From Paraliobacillus ryukyuensis (lineage in GTDB: Bacteria; Bacillota; Bacilli; Bacillales; Amphibacillaceae): a stretch of 64,000 bases of DNA. The notes beneath the pieces were generated by a model that saw only the letters and a program-made list of their open reading frames with translations, was not told where the DNA came from and made no database searches. Positions 47,033 through 57,179 of this stretch are shown here, piece by piece (position 1 is the first letter of the stretch; the number at the start of each line of letters is the position of its first letter). The position numbers were made by a program, and so were the translations under genes. The DNA lies in the NCBI RefSeq assembly GCF_003315295.1, contig NZ_QNRI01000003.1, positions 186,001 to 250,000 of the forward strand, read 5' to 3'.

Positions 47033-47350
47033 ATCCCTTACCCCTTAATAGTTTTTTGCATTAATATAGATTGTATTTAGAAGAAAAATGGCTCACAAAT
47101 GTGTTATAAGCTTCCCTGTAGCAAAGATAACGATTAAAAGCGAATACCCTAATAGTACTCCAAAAAAGGCTCATTCTCTAAACTTCTTGTAATTGATATG
47201 CACCTCGCTTATCCTTTACCCGAATAAAATGCCTTGACTTGATGCATGGTAAACCTACCCTTCTAACATCCTTATGTACATTATACATGACACATTACAT
47301 TAGATAACCTATATATGATACTTAACCGATTTTGTTTAAACATAAATAAA

Positions 47351-47563
47351 GAGGCTGGAACAAAGCTAATTTTTAACTACAGTACACGAATGATTGATGA
47401 GAACTTAACCATCGCAACTGGAAATACACTCGTGCTTCTCACACTAGAGTCTCGTATATTTCCAGTTACTTAGTTATGTTTTCTAACTAAAAACGAACGA
47501 TAGATAAAAAAGTTATCCATCGTTCGTTTATCAGGGCTCTTCATTCACTTTTGTCCCAGCTTC
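47351..47563 (-). repeat. Dispersed inverted-repeat element, copy C
   Basis: Bounded by GAGGCTGGAACAAAG and the inverse of GAAGCTGGGACAAAAG. Inside are an inverted AACTGGAAATA (47416-47426 / 47457-47467) and a perfect 11-bp hairpin AAACGAACGAT / ATCGTTCGTTT (47491-47529). On the minus strand it aligns with copy A over the hairpin and AACTGGAAATATACGA. It may double as terminator for serA. The remaining part of 47033-47614 has no gene. Confidence 0.78.
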
Positions 47564-47614
47564 TTTTTCAAGTCAAAACTGTTTTATATTATATTCTTCT
47601 TTTTGACACTCCCC

Positions 47615-49201
47615 CTACAAATTCATCGCTGTCACACCATAAATATCCGGTAGAGCTGTCAGCACAGCAACATCCGCTTCATTTACTGCTTTATCCACTC
47701 GTAATAACATAATGGCATCTCCACCAACATCCGCACGACCTACTTGCATGGTTGCAATGTTAATCGCCTGTTCCGCTAATACGCTACCGACTTTTCCGAT
47801 TGCGCCAGGTTGGTCTTTATGATGAATAAATAACACATTCCCTTGGGGTTTAAAATCAACACTATAATTATTTACTCTTACCACTCGTGCGCCTAGGCCA
47901 TTAAGTAATGTACCTGCCACGGTTTTGCTACCTGATTTGGTCTTTACTTCGACCGTAATTAAATTCGTAAAACCTCTTGTCGTACTTGTTTTTTGTTCAT
48001 TAATGACAATCCCACGTTGCTCCGCTAAATAAGCCGCATTGACGTCATTAATATGGTCACCAAAATGACGCTTCAGCATCCCTTTAATCGTGTTTCTTGT
48101 CAGTGGCGCTACTTCTACCTCATATAATTCACCAGCATAGTAAATAGTTATTTCTTCAATCACATCATCCGTTACATTGGTTAAAAATAACCCAAGCTTC
48201 TCGGCTAAATAAAAATAAGGTTCAATTTTATTCATTAGATCTTTCGGTACGGACGGCATATTTACTGGGTTTTTAACCAAATCACCAGTCAATAAACGCA
48301 CAACATCATGACTAACATCTATCGCGACATTTTCTTGTGCTTCTACCGTACTTGCACCAAGGTGAGGTGTAGCAATTACTTGAGGCAATTCTAACAGTTT
48401 ATGATCTGTTGCCGGTTCCTCCTCAAAAACATCTAGTGCAGCTCCTGCAACTTTTCCAGAAACAATTGCTTCATACAATGCCTCTTCATCAATAATACCA
48501 CCTCGTGCACAATTGATAAGCTGGACGCCGTCTTTCATTTTGGTAAATGCTTCTGTATTAATTAAGTGCTTCGTTTCTTTCAGTAATGGCGTATGAACCG
48601 TTATAAAATCTGCAACTTGAACAACTTCTTCTACTGTTCCACGTGAAACACCTAATTGTTCAGCTTTATCGTCTGTTAAAAATGGATCATAAGCCATGAC
48701 CTTCATACGTTGCCCTTTTGCTCTTAAGGCCACCTCGCGGCCAATACGCCCCATCCCAATCACTCCTAACGTTTTCCCTTTTAATTCCACACCCACATGT
48801 GACTTTCTATCCCATTTCTTTTGTAATAACGCATGATATGCTTGGGGAATCTTCCGTGCTAACGCCATCAGCATTGCCATGGTATGTTCTGCGGCTGAAT
48901 TGGTGTTCCCATCAGGGGCATTGACGACAATGACACCATGCGCTGTAGCAGCGTCTAGATCAATGTTATCAACCCCAACACCTGCTCGACCAATAATTTT
49001 CAGCCTTTTTCCATTTGCAATAATTTCTCGTGTTACTTTTGTTTGACTACGTACAAGTAATGCATCATAGTCTACTATTTTTTCTTGTAATTGCGCTGCT
49101 GTTAAATCTGTTATCATATCTACTTCGATTTTTTCTGCTTCTCGTAATGGATAAATACCATCTTCACTTAATGGATCACTAATCAATACACGATAGGTCA
49201 T
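47615..49201 (-). CDS. serA: D-3-phosphoglycerate dehydrogenase
   Basis: First enzyme of serine synthesis, 528 residues, the long form. The NAD domain has [10 protein letters not shown] and catalytic Arg/Glu/His regions ([33 protein letters not shown]); an intervening domain at about 315-450 and a C-terminal ACT domain ([31 protein letters not shown]) for serine feedback follow. A T-box leader lies upstream, giving control by uncharged tRNA. Monocistronic. Confidence 0.97.
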   Translation of the reverse strand: MTYRVLISDPLSEDGIYPLREAEKIEVDMITDLTAAQLQEKIVDYDALLVRSQTKVTREIIANGKRLKIIGRAGVGVDNIDLDAATAHGVIVVNAPDGNTNSAAEHTMAMLMALARKIPQAYHALLQKKWDRKSHVGVELKGKTLGVIGMGRIGREVALRAKGQRMKVMAYDPFLTDDKAEQLGVSRGTVEEVVQVADFITVHTPLLKETKHLINTEAFTKMKDGVQLINCARGGIIDEEALYEAIVSGKVAGAALDVFEEEPATDHKLLELPQVIATPHLGASTVEAQENVAIDVSHDVVRLLTGDLVKNPVNMPSVPKDLMNKIEPYFYLAEKLGLFLTNVTDDVIEEITIYYAGELYEVEVAPLTRNTIKGMLKRHFGDHINDVNAAYLAEQRGIVINEQKTSTTRGFTNLITVEVKTKSGSKTVAGTLLNGLGARVVRVNNYSVDFKPQGNVLFIHHKDQPGAIGKVGSVLAEQAINIATMQVGRADVGGDAIMLLRVDKAVNEADVAVLTALPDIYGVTAMNL

Positions 49202-49294
49202 GCTCTTTCCCCCTGTTTTTTACTTATTATAGATACGACTTCCCGAATACATGTATCTCTATTTTAATTGCATTGCAACTTAAAAGAATGCATT

Positions 49295-49571
49295 AAAAAA
49301 CTTTCCACCCTCTACGATTACGTAAGGGGCGAAAAGTTGGAACATCCGCGGTACCACCCTAATTTCACTGTGCGTACACAGCCTTCATTGGATGATGCGT
49401 AACGTGCATCACGTGTAGACCTACTGTGCAAATGCAGTTCAACCTACCTACTCTGAAGTGGAATTGATTCGTTTATTCGCTGATTCACACCACCCATCAG
49501 CTCTCTTAAGAATAACAATTAATCAACATATCTTCTTCTCAGTATTTTTATTGACAAATAATTTTGAATTT
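49295..49571 (-). promoter_or_regulatory. T-box riboswitch of serA (tRNA-Ser)
   Basis: On the minus strand the leader carries the T-box core AGGGTGGTACCGCGG (49346-49360), an upstream Stem I with a GATGGGTGGTGTGAATCAGC arm, and a terminator stem (49301-49336) followed by six T residues (49295-49300). A TCC serine codon at 49460-49462 is a plausible specifier, fitting serA. Confidence 0.9.
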
Positions 49572-49577
49572 TCATAT

Positions 49578-49605
49578 ATCATAGCACGATTTAAAAATAT
49601 GTCAA
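49578..49605 (-). promoter_or_regulatory. serA promoter
   Basis: TTGACA (49600-49605), 16-bp spacer, TATGAT (49578-49583), just upstream of the T-box leader. Confidence 0.85.
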
Positions 49606-49687
49606 TACTTTATTCCGAAAATGTGTGAATTTTTCAACATTAGATTATCTTTATTTCTATTGGTGCACCGAATAAATTACCTATACA

Positions 49688-49724
49688 AAAAACTCCTTAA
49701 TAATTGAATTATCAAGGAGTTTTT
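49688..49724 (-). terminator. Terminator of the small membrane protein gene
   Basis: An 11-bp perfect stem AAAAACTCCTT / AAGGAGTTTTT with a minus-strand T run, 29 bp past the stop. Confidence 0.85.
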
Positions 49725-49752
49725 AATAAAACAAGATAAGTATCTAGTAAAC

Positions 49753-50004
49753 TTATAACCAAATAGCTGCACCAGCAGTAATACATAATAAACTAACCCA
49801 AACCAAAACTAAAACAGCAATCTTTTCTTTCAAGGCTGATTTGTCCCGCAGATTGAATTTCAAAACAGGCACTGACATAAAACAATAAACAAATAATCCA
49901 ATCGCTTTATCAACATGCTGCCACCATGGTATCCAAAAATATAAACTTATCAGTCCAAAGATAATAAATAATAGTATTGTAACATAATGCAATTTCCTTA
50001 ACAT
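49753..50004 (-). CDS. Small membrane protein of unknown function
   Basis: An 83-residue protein with three hydrophobic segments (5-27, 32-50, 60-82), starting MLRKLHYVTILLFIIFG. No family recognised. Ribosome site is weak. It has its own terminator, which supports it being a real transcript. Confidence 0.55.
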   Translation of the reverse strand: MLRKLHYVTILLFIIFGLISLYFWIPWWQHVDKAIGLFVYCFMSVPVLKFNLRDKSALKEKIAVLVLVWVSLLCITAGAAIWL

Positions 50005-50210
50005 TTGTAATCACCAGCTCCAGCGAATTCTTTATTAATAAAACTAATTATATAGAATGGTGCTAATCATAGATTTGCGTACCAATAATTATACACGATT
50101 TGTGACCTGAATACCCTGGATATATCTAGGACTTCACCTTGCGTTTGCTACTTGCAATGTTTTTGTCAATGTTATTCAGTGTCATTAAGATAAGTAAAGC
50201 AATAAACCAA

Positions 50211-50541
50211 TTATTGCATACATGTTCCATAGAGTGTGAGACAGAATAGGTACAAATTAAACGATTTTATTAATTTGTACAGTACTACGGAAGCTATCCC
50301 CATAATCGATGCGAATAACATGTACCCTGTAAGCCCTACTCCAAAATCAAAATTATTAGCTATAAAAATTATGTAGAAAAGCACCAAAATCAGAACCAAT
50401 TGTATATAGGATTTAACAAAGCTGTTCAACTGCAATTAAAAATGACAATCCACAGGTTGCTAGATATATTGCTGTAACAATTACGGTTACCCTTATGATT
50501 GGTTTCAATTCCTTTATATAAAGTTTAATAATTTTAACCAC
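50211..50541 (-). pseudogene. Frameshifted small membrane protein
   Basis: A GTG at 50541 opens MVKIIKLYIKELKPIIRVTV and an apolar helix down to AVEQLC and a stop; one base further the frame resumes as LNSFVKSYIQLVLILVLFYI and runs to 50211. Joined, they make a ~110-residue protein with four membrane helices. Ribosome site AAGAGG is weak. Family not identified. The gap 50005-50210 shows nothing else. Confidence 0.4.
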
Positions 50542-50786
50542 CTCTTACAATACGAGCATAAGAATAGTTAACATATACTTAATTTTTAAGAAGTTTATAA
50601 TATTTTCACTAAAAAAACATAATATATTAGACTTTTAACATATTACCAATAGATTTACTTACTTCTATGTGTAGTGTCTGTTTATCTAAATTTCAATTAA
50701 ACGCAAAGTATAAGTGTTAAAATCATGTAAATAGCTCCCCACGCCTGATCTATTATTAATGAATAACAATGCGTAAATAGATGGTA

Positions 50787-50985
50787 TGTCAACACTAAAT
50801 CGGACAAATTTTTAAAGGTTGCTTAACTTGCATTCAGTCAGTGTTAAATAGTCTAATGATCCGTGAATTCGAATGTGATTGAACCAATAAATATAATCAA
50901 GAAGGGCTAGGTCAAGTGCTTGTTGGTCAGTAAAATGAGCCTCTCTGATGAATTCTGTTTTGATCGTTTTGAATGTAGTACCCCA
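50787..50985 (-). mobile_element. IS3-family (IS150-like) insertion sequence, 3' remnant
   Basis: On the minus strand, TFKTIKTEFIREAHFTDQQA...YWFNHIRIHGSLDYLT ends at a TAA (50812-50814): this is the C-terminus of an IS3-type OrfB integrase (IHGSLGY signature). A TGTCAACACTAAATCGGACA end follows at 50787. The rest of the transposase is lost. The remaining gap is AT-rich. Confidence 0.8.
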
Positions 50986-51039
50986 AAAAAGAGCCAGATT
51001 GAGGGCATCTAGAGAGTGCTTTTTAATTATGAGGCTTCT

Positions 51040-51621
51040 TTAATTAGGTTCTTCTAAATCCTCCACTTTCCATTTTACCTCTTCCCAATTTGGATTATTA
51101 AAAACGCCTACAGAAAACATATAAGCTGGTTCTATTGCATCTACTTCAAAGGTTACTTGAAGATATACACTTTCTTCTGGATTCAGCTCTAAATCTGAAG
51201 GATTCATAGAAGAGAAAAGTTCTCCAGTGTACGAATTAGAACTATTTTCACTAGTTAATGTAAAACCTATATTCGATGCATTCACCTGTTGATCTGTTGC
51301 ATTGGCTACCTTTACAACAGCATTAACAGCAAAAGGTTTATCTGTCTTTGATTCCCGAAAAATGTTTGTTTCCGAATATGCAGTTTGGAGGGTTATTCCA
51401 TAATCTTTATCTTTTACCCCTTCTCCGTAGAGATTCAATCCGCTTTCCTGTCTTTTTAACCGTTCTTCTTCTGTTTCTTCAATTCCTTCATCTTCTTTTA
51501 CAGAACTGTTTACCTTTCCATCATTTTTAACGTTTTCTTGTGTATTAGAATCCTGCTGGCATGCCCCTATAAATAAAGCGGAGATAAGTAGGACAATGAT
51601 TAACAATATATTCTTTTTCAT
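51040..51621 (-). CDS. Lipoprotein with DUF4352 domain
   Basis: Exported lipoprotein of 193 residues. MKKNILLIIVLLISALFIGAC has a lipobox (LFIGAC) with Cys21. An acidic linker (about 25-60) leads to an immunoglobulin-like DUF4352 (VNAVVKVANATDQQVNASNIGFTL, ESVYLQVTFEV). Such domains bind partners or stabilise membrane machines; no specific function is known. The IS3 remnant lies just beyond its stop and may have replaced what followed. Confidence 0.8.
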   Translation of the reverse strand: MKKNILLIIVLLISALFIGACQQDSNTQENVKNDGKVNSSVKEDEGIEETEEERLKRQESGLNLYGEGVKDKDYGITLQTAYSETNIFRESKTDKPFAVNAVVKVANATDQQVNASNIGFTLTSENSSNSYTGELFSSMNPSDLELNPEESVYLQVTFEVDAIEPAYMFSVGVFNNPNWEEVKWKVEDLEEPN

Positions 51622-51822
51622 GTGTCTCCCCTCGTTTTTTAGTCTAGTTTATATTTTACCACATCAAGAAATTTACTTTCTAACTACTTTTTCCTTAATT
51701 CTATTAGATTGGTATATGAATAATGATGGATTATTTTTGCGGAAATAAGGTGGGGGACAGCCATTGGCTTCTCAGTTCGGGACTCTAACCCTAAAGTCTG
51801 TGCACATGCCCGGCATACAAAA

Positions 51823-51857
51823 AAAGTTCCGACCATCTTAGTGATGGTCGGAACTTT
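51823..51857 (-). terminator. Terminator of the rpsF-ssb-rpsR operon
   Basis: A 15-bp perfect stem AAAGTTCCGACCATC / GATGGTCGGAACTTT with a 5-base loop and a minus-strand T run. Confidence 0.93.
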
Positions 51858-51868
51858 TACTACATAAA

Positions 51869-52123
<255 letters not shown>

Positions 52124-52606
52124 TTAGAATGGTAAATCATCATCTGATATATCAATCGGTTCTCCATTGTTTTCAAATGGATTCGATTCATTAGATTGGT
52201 TCTGATTCGATGACTGGTTTTGATTATAATTTGAATTATAATCATTTGATCCTTGTCCACCTCTTGATGAACCGGAACCTGAGCCACCTTTTGTTTCTAG
52301 GAATTGTACAGAGTCTGCAACAACTTCTGTTACAAAGACACGCTTTCCATCTTGCCCTTCGAAATTTCGTGTTTGAATGCGACCATCCACACCGACTAAG
52401 CTACCTTTATTCATAAAGTTTGCTAAGTTTTCTGCGGGACGACGCCAAACAACACAGTTAATAAAGTCTGCTTCCCGATCGCCTTGCTGATTGGAAAACG
52501 GTCGATTAACGGCTAAGGTGAAATTAGCTACTGCAGTACCATTTGCAGTATAGCGTAAGTCTGGATCCTTCGTTAACCTGCCGACAAGTACGACACGATT
52601 TAACAT
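52124..52606 (-). CDS. ssb: Single-stranded DNA-binding protein
   Basis: 160 residues: an OB fold (1-110) opening [20 protein letters not shown], a Gly/Ser/Asn/Gln-rich linker (about 108-145) and the acidic tip DISDDDLPF that recruits repair and replication proteins. It lies 12 bp after rpsF, as in other Firmicutes. Binds exposed single strands at the fork. Confidence 0.97.
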   Translation of the reverse strand: MLNRVVLVGRLTKDPDLRYTANGTAVANFTLAVNRPFSNQQGDREADFINCVVWRRPAENLANFMNKGSLVGVDGRIQTRNFEGQDGKRVFVTEVVADSVQFLETKGGSGSGSSRGGQGSNDYNSNYNQNQSSNQNQSNESNPFENNGEPIDISDDDLPF

Positions 52607-52618
52607 CTGAATCCCTCC

Positions 52619-52909
52619 TTATTGGTCGTCTTCACGAACTGCCATATGACGAATAATATCGTCAGAGAACTTCGCTAAACGATCAAATTCATTAATTGCG
52701 TTTTCATCGCCTTTGAAATTAATCACTACATAGTAACCATCACGAAAATCATTGATTTCATAAGCAAGACGTTTCTTGCCTTTTTCTTCAACTTTTTCAA
52801 TTTCCGCACCATTGTCAGTAAGGATATTGTTGAAACGCTCAATTACTGCATTTTGCGCTTCTTCCTCCATGTTTGGGCGGATGATGTACATGATTTCATA
52901 TTTTCTCAT
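52619..52909 (-). CDS. rpsF: 30S ribosomal protein S6
   Basis: 96 residues starting [17 protein letters not shown], with the S6 core [33 protein letters not shown] precedes the ATG. It begins the operon rpsF-ssb-rpsR; the promoter and a structured leader are at 52910-53023. Confidence 0.98.
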   Translation of the reverse strand: MRKYEIMYIIRPNMEEEAQNAVIERFNNILTDNGAEIEKVEEKGKKRLAYEINDFRDGYYVVINFKGDENAINEFDRLAKFSDDIIRHMAVREDDQ

Positions 52910-52994
52910 CCGTTTGCACCTCCTTTTGGTCTCACGGCCTATTTCTTTTTGAAATAAGCAAGGAGTAATAATTATTCATTACTCACAATCAAGT

Positions 52995-53023
52995 ATTATA
53001 CCAAATAATGCGTAATCATGCAA
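52995..53023 (-). promoter_or_regulatory. rpsF operon promoter with structured leader
   Basis: TTGCAT (53018-53023), 17 bp, TATAAT (52995-53000). The leader contains CTTATTTC / GAAATA hairpin and GGCCGTGAGACC before the ribosome site, reminiscent of S6:S18-binding autoregulatory leaders, which carry a CCG motif. The autoregulation is inferred. Confidence 0.7.
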
Positions 53024-53085
53024 GGTCGAATCAAAAATATATTATTGCACATGCTTATTTACTTTATAATGATCCAGGCTTACGC

Positions 53086-54186
53086 TTATACGTTAAATCG
53101 GAAATGCATTACATCGCCGTCTTTCACCAAATATTCTTTTCCTTCTAATCGAACATTACCTTTTTCTTTTGCTCCATTCATGGAACCTGCTTCAACAAGG
53201 TCATCATAAGAAACCGTTTCTGCACGAATAAATCCTCGTTCAAAATCAGTATGAATAATCCCAGCTGCCTGTGGTGCTTTAATACCTTTGGTAAACGTCC
53301 ATGCACGAACTTCCTGCTCACCTGCAGTGAAGTAAGTAGCTAGTCCAAGTAATTGATAAGTAGCTTTAATCAATTGATCTAAACCTGACTCTTCAATACC
53401 TAGCTCTTCTAAGAATTCTGCTTTTTCTTCACCTTCTAGTTCAGCAATTTCAGATTCTACTTTCGCACTAATAACAATAACCTCTGCACCTTCTGTTTTC
53501 GCGAACTCTCTTACTTTTTGTACATTTTGATTATTATCCGCTTCAAGTAACTCATCTTCACCTACATTTGCAACATAAAGAACTGGTTTACTTGTTAATA
53601 AATGAAGGCCTTTTACAATCTTTTGTTGATCATCTGTAAATTCTACCGATCGTGCTGGTTTGTCAGCTTCCAGTGCATCTTTTAACTTAGATAATACATC
53701 AAATTCAGCTACCGCTTCTTTATCTTTTTGTCTAGCCATTTTTTCGACGCGTTGAATTCGTTTTATTACTGTTTCTAGGTCTGCTAGAATAAGCTCTAAA
53801 TTGATTACTTCAATATCGTCAATGGGGTCAACTGTACCGGAAACATGTGTGATATTTTCATCCTCAAAACAACGTACCACATGACAAATCGCATCTACTT
53901 GACGAATGTGAGAGAGAAATTGATTACCTAGTCCTTCCCCTTTACTAGCGCCTTTTACAATCCCTGCAATATCAGTGAATTCAAATGCAGTTGGAATTGT
54001 TTTTTTCGGTCTTACTAATTCCGTTAGTTTTTCTAAACGTGTATCTGGTACTTCAACAATGCCAACGTTTGGGTCAATTGTACAAAATGGATAATTTGCT
54101 GATTCCGCTCCTGCTTGTGTAATTGCATTAAATAATGTTGATTTTCCGACGTTGGGTAAGCCAACGATTCCTGCTGTTAAAGCCAT
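53086..54186 (-). CDS. ychF: Redox-regulated ATPase YchF (EngD)
   Basis: Obg-family P-loop ATPase of 366 residues associated with ribosomes and stress response. Start is ATG 54186 ([22 protein letters not shown]); a GTG at 54198 sits on its own ribosome site. G1 [10 protein letters not shown]3 TDIAG, NxxE-type specificity loop (VANVGEDEL), coiled coil (about 125-200) and a C-terminal TGS domain ([16 protein letters not shown]) are all present. Confidence 0.96.
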   Translation of the reverse strand: MALTAGIVGLPNVGKSTLFNAITQAGAESANYPFCTIDPNVGIVEVPDTRLEKLTELVRPKKTIPTAFEFTDIAGIVKGASKGEGLGNQFLSHIRQVDAICHVVRCFEDENITHVSGTVDPIDDIEVINLELILADLETVIKRIQRVEKMARQKDKEAVAEFDVLSKLKDALEADKPARSVEFTDDQQKIVKGLHLLTSKPVLYVANVGEDELLEADNNQNVQKVREFAKTEGAEVIVISAKVESEIAELEGEEKAEFLEELGIEESGLDQLIKATYQLLGLATYFTAGEQEVRAWTFTKGIKAPQAAGIIHTDFERGFIRAETVSYDDLVEAGSMNGAKEKGNVRLEGKEYLVKDGDVMHFRFNV

Positions 54187-54384
54187 AAAAACTTCCACTC
54201 CTTAAGGATATACCGCTCATATGAACGTTTCAGTCATTCCAATTATAGTTATCGTTAATTTACTTGGCAAGTGCCCAAATGTATGAAATCATACTAATTC
54301 TTTAATCTATTTTTGCTTGTTATACTGCCAAAAAGTATTTTTATTCTCACTTAAACTCTATAAAAAATAAAAATAAATATCTAT

Positions 54385-54400
54385 TGTTTCACGTGAAACA
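54385..54400. promoter_or_regulatory. parS site 1
   Basis: TGTTTCACGTGAAACA, a perfect copy of the 16-bp ParB/Spo0J-binding parS consensus, in the gap between ychF and the DUF951 gene. Confidence 0.97.
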
Positions 54401-54408
54401 CGCCACTT

Positions 54409-54615
54409 TTAATCTATTTCATGTTCTTCTGCTTTCACTAAAATTTTCTTTAGTTTACTTTGAAATTTTTTACGTGGGATCAGAACACTGTGGCCACAGC
54501 CTTCACATTTAATTCGTATATCCATGCCCATCCGTATGATTTTCCAACGATTTTCGCCGCAAGGATGGGGTTTTTTCATTTGTACAATGTCATTCAATTG
54601 ATATTGCTTGTCCAT
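54409..54615 (-). CDS. DUF951 protein (YyzM-like)
   Basis: A 68-residue basic protein: VQMKKPHPCGENRWKIIRMG then IKCEGCGHSVLIPRKKFQ. Cys19, Cys38 and Cys41 are the conserved cysteines of DUF951, likely zinc-binding. Commonly found between ychF and yyaC/spo0J. Function unknown. GGAGG precedes the ATG. Confidence 0.9.
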   Translation of the reverse strand: MDKQYQLNDIVQMKKPHPCGENRWKIIRMGMDIRIKCEGCGHSVLIPRKKFQSKLKKILVKAEEHEID

Positions 54616-54682
54616 GCTTTGCTCCCTCCTTATGATAAAGCTGTCGATACCTAGTCTATCATCTGTTTATATTTTACCATGT

Positions 54683-55702
54683 TCATTTAGATTTGTATCG
54701 ATTTAAGAATGGGTATAATAGCAAACTTGATAAAATATACAGATTTAAAAATCCATACAGCGGATATAAGTATTCAATTAGTGCAGAAAAACCAAATGTG
54801 GTTAATGGGATCATACAGCCAATTAACATAAGTGCAATCATCCAAAATGGCAAATTAATTCTATGCTTCACACGCGTAATTAAGCCTAATGTTCCAGACA
54901 CTGCCGTCGTGAAAATGGCAAACCACAATAATACGGAAATAAAAAGGAACATACTATAAGGATAGTGCTTTAAAATTGCAAAAAGCGGGATTTCATAGAC
55001 TATAATATCATTTGCAATTTGAACTAAGCTATTGTTATAAAGAAGTGATATACCGCCTAAAATCAAGCCACTTCCAATACTAGCAACTAATACTTCTTTT
55101 CTCGATTCAATCTGCTCCCCAACTGCACCTAGTATTGCTACTAAAGGTAGAATATTTAATGCGGTAAATGGAAAAGCCGCGATCCAATTGCTTTGCTTTT
55201 GTATATCACCTATTAATGATAAATCTTGCTGTACAATAAATGATATAAGTACACTAAGCAGCCCGACAATTAACAACGGTAAAATAATACTATTTATTGA
55301 TAATACACCATCAATATCCCAAATAAATACCACCACAACAGGTATGGCAATAAAAACAACCCCCCACCAATATGGCAGTTGAAATGCCTCCATGGTTACT
55401 CCACTTCCCGCTAACATGATAATCGTAGTGGTAAATAAATAGACGATTATCATGATGTCATACAACGGTGCAATTCGTTTTCCTACTAAAATCTTTAGCA
55501 CCGGAAAATAATCCGTTGTTTTATACTGATAGCTAATTAGCAAAATCGTATAACAACAAATAGAAAATAGAATTGCAAATAGCACAATAGCTAGTCCACT
55601 TTCTGGACCAAAAAATTGCCACAATTCCCTCCCGGAGGCATATCCTGCACCGATCATTGTACCAACAATTAAGAACATCCATTTAAAACTTGATTTTATC
55701 AT
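54683..55702 (-). CDS. YkvI-like APC-superfamily membrane protein
   Basis: Membrane protein of 339 residues with about ten helices; MIGAGYASGRELWQFFG near the N-terminus is the broken-helix motif of YkvI, a branch of the APC/LeuT superfamily. It is likely an amino-acid or small-solute carrier, but no substrate is known. It diverges from yyaC at 55790. Confidence 0.82.
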   Translation of the reverse strand: MIKSSFKWMFLIVGTMIGAGYASGRELWQFFGPESGLAIVLFAILFSICCYTILLISYQYKTTDYFPVLKILVGKRIAPLYDIMIIVYLFTTTIIMLAGSGVTMEAFQLPYWWGVVFIAIPVVVVFIWDIDGVLSINSIILPLLIVGLLSVLISFIVQQDLSLIGDIQKQSNWIAAFPFTALNILPLVAILGAVGEQIESRKEVLVASIGSGLILGGISLLYNNSLVQIANDIIVYEIPLFAILKHYPYSMFLFISVLLWFAIFTTAVSGTLGLITRVKHRINLPFWMIALMLIGCMIPLTTFGFSALIEYLYPLYGFLNLYILSSLLLYPFLNRYKSK

Positions 55703-55789
55703 GGCTTGCCACTCCCATTTTTATTAACAATGTATAGATTTTTGTTTTTTCTCGTATACTAATAAAAATATGTTATTGGAGGCGAAGCT

Positions 55790-56377
55790 ATGAATCTAAA
55801 AACACTAACTCCTCAAACAAACGAACAGCGATTTGACTATGACGCTACATTTGTTACTAAAAAAATAGCTGATACACTATATGATTGGTTGCCTAATGAG
55901 CCGAAAGAATTTGTCGTTGTGTGTATCGGAACGGATCGATCAACTGGCGATTCACTGGGGCCATTGACGGGTAGCTTGTTACATAAGCGGCGACATGAAC
56001 ACTTTCATGTTTATGGCACATTAGAAAATCCGGTTCATGCTAAGAATTTAGTTGCAACAGTAGAAACCATTCAAACACATTTTGCTGATCCGTTCATCAT
56101 TGCAGTTGATGCCTGTTTAGGAAGACAGACCTCTATAGGGTCGATTATTGCAAAGAAAGGTTCATTACAACCTGGTGCTGCATTAAAAAAAGATCTTCCA
56201 CCGATTGGTAATGTGTGCTTGAATGGTGTTGTCAATATTAGTGGTTATATGGATTATATGGTGTTGCAAAGCACTCGTTTACATATAGTAATGGGAATGG
56301 CTGAGACGTTAGCTCAGGCGTTGCATTACTTGCATCGCAGACTGATATATCCTTCTAATAAGCGAATAAAAGCTTAA
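55790..56377 (+). CDS. yyaC: YyaC, DUF1256 sporulation protein
   Basis: 195 residues, in the GPR-like protease clan. VVCIGTDRSTGDSLGPLTGSLL (about 44-65) and IAVDACLGRQTSIGSI (about 105-120) hold the putative catalytic aspartates. In B. subtilis yyaC is sporulation-controlled, so this supports a spore-forming host. Its 3' end overlaps the convergent DUF554 gene by four bases. Confidence 0.9.
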   Translation: MNLKTLTPQTNEQRFDYDATFVTKKIADTLYDWLPNEPKEFVVVCIGTDRSTGDSLGPLTGSLLHKRRHEHFHVYGTLENPVHAKNLVATVETIQTHFADPFIIAVDACLGRQTSIGSIIAKKGSLQPGAALKKDLPPIGNVCLNGVVNISGYMDYMVLQSTRLHIVMGMAETLAQALHYLHRRLIYPSNKRIKA

Positions 56378-57081
56378 CTAAATTGTTGATATATGGCTAA
56401 TAAGCATCCAACCACCACTAAAGATGGTAATAAATTGGCCAACCTTATTTGGATAATATCTAGCATTTTTAAGCCAATAGCAACAATTAAAACACCACCT
56501 ACAGCAGTCATTTCCGTAATAAATACTTCTAGAAAAGCATCTGGAATAATTCGCTGTATTGTAGTAGCTAATAAAGCAATACTTCCTTGATAAATAACTA
56601 CAGGAATGACAGAAAGCATAACACCAAATCCCAATGTGGTTGCTAACACCATTGCAGTAAAACCGTCGAGAATCGATTTAGTGAACAACACTTGATGATC
56701 ACCGCGAAGACCACCGTCTAATGCACCAACGATAGCCATTGCACCAACAACAAAGATCAGCGTTGCTGTGATAAACCCTTGAGATATTCTAGAATCAGAT
56801 TTGTTAGTACTTATAAACGTACCGACCCATTCACCTAATTTATTTAAGTAATGTTCAATTTTAAGCATTTCACCAATAACAGCACCAACGATAATACTTA
56901 ATAAAAGAATAACGACATGATTAACCTGTAAGGCCATTTGTAGACCAATAATTATGATTGAAATTCCGATCCCCTTTAAAATTGTTTCTTTAAACCTATC
57001 AGGAATGTTTGTGAAAAATAACCCTATTGTCGTTCCAAGTATAATAGCTAAACCATTGACCAATGTTCCTGTTAATACCAC
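56374..57081 (-). CDS. DUF554 membrane protein (YqgA/YdfK type)
   Basis: Membrane protein of 235 residues with six or seven helices. TGTLVNGLAIILGTTIGLFF, IIVGAVIGEMLKIEHYLNKLGEW, and GALDGGLRGDHQVLFTKSILDGFTAMVLATTLGFGVM are the DUF554 core. Function unknown. A parS site lies just upstream. Preceded by GGGGGGAG. Confidence 0.9.
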   Translation of the reverse strand: MVLTGTLVNGLAIILGTTIGLFFTNIPDRFKETILKGIGISIIIIGLQMALQVNHVVILLLSIIVGAVIGEMLKIEHYLNKLGEWVGTFISTNKSDSRISQGFITATLIFVVGAMAIVGALDGGLRGDHQVLFTKSILDGFTAMVLATTLGFGVMLSVIPVVIYQGSIALLATTIQRIIPDAFLEVFITEMTAVGGVLIVAIGLKMLDIIQIRLANLLPSLVVVGCLLAIYQQFS

Positions 57082-57106
57082 CTTTGCTCCCCCCTGTTTT
57101 AATCAA

Positions 57107-57122
57107 TGTTTCACGTGAAACA
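57107..57122. promoter_or_regulatory. parS site 2
   Basis: TGTTTCACGTGAAACA, perfect 16-bp parS, between spo0J and the DUF554 gene. Confidence 0.97.
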
Positions 57123-57140
57123 TCTAATTAGATAGAAAAA

Positions 57141-57173
57141 AGTCTGACAGCTGGTTTACCTAGCTGTCAGACT
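57141..57173 (-). terminator. soj-spo0J terminator
   Basis: A 12-bp perfect stem AGTCTGACAGCT / AGCTGTCAGACT, 9-base loop and minus-strand T run, immediately after the spo0J stop. Confidence 0.92.
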
Positions 57174-57179
57174 AGCGTA

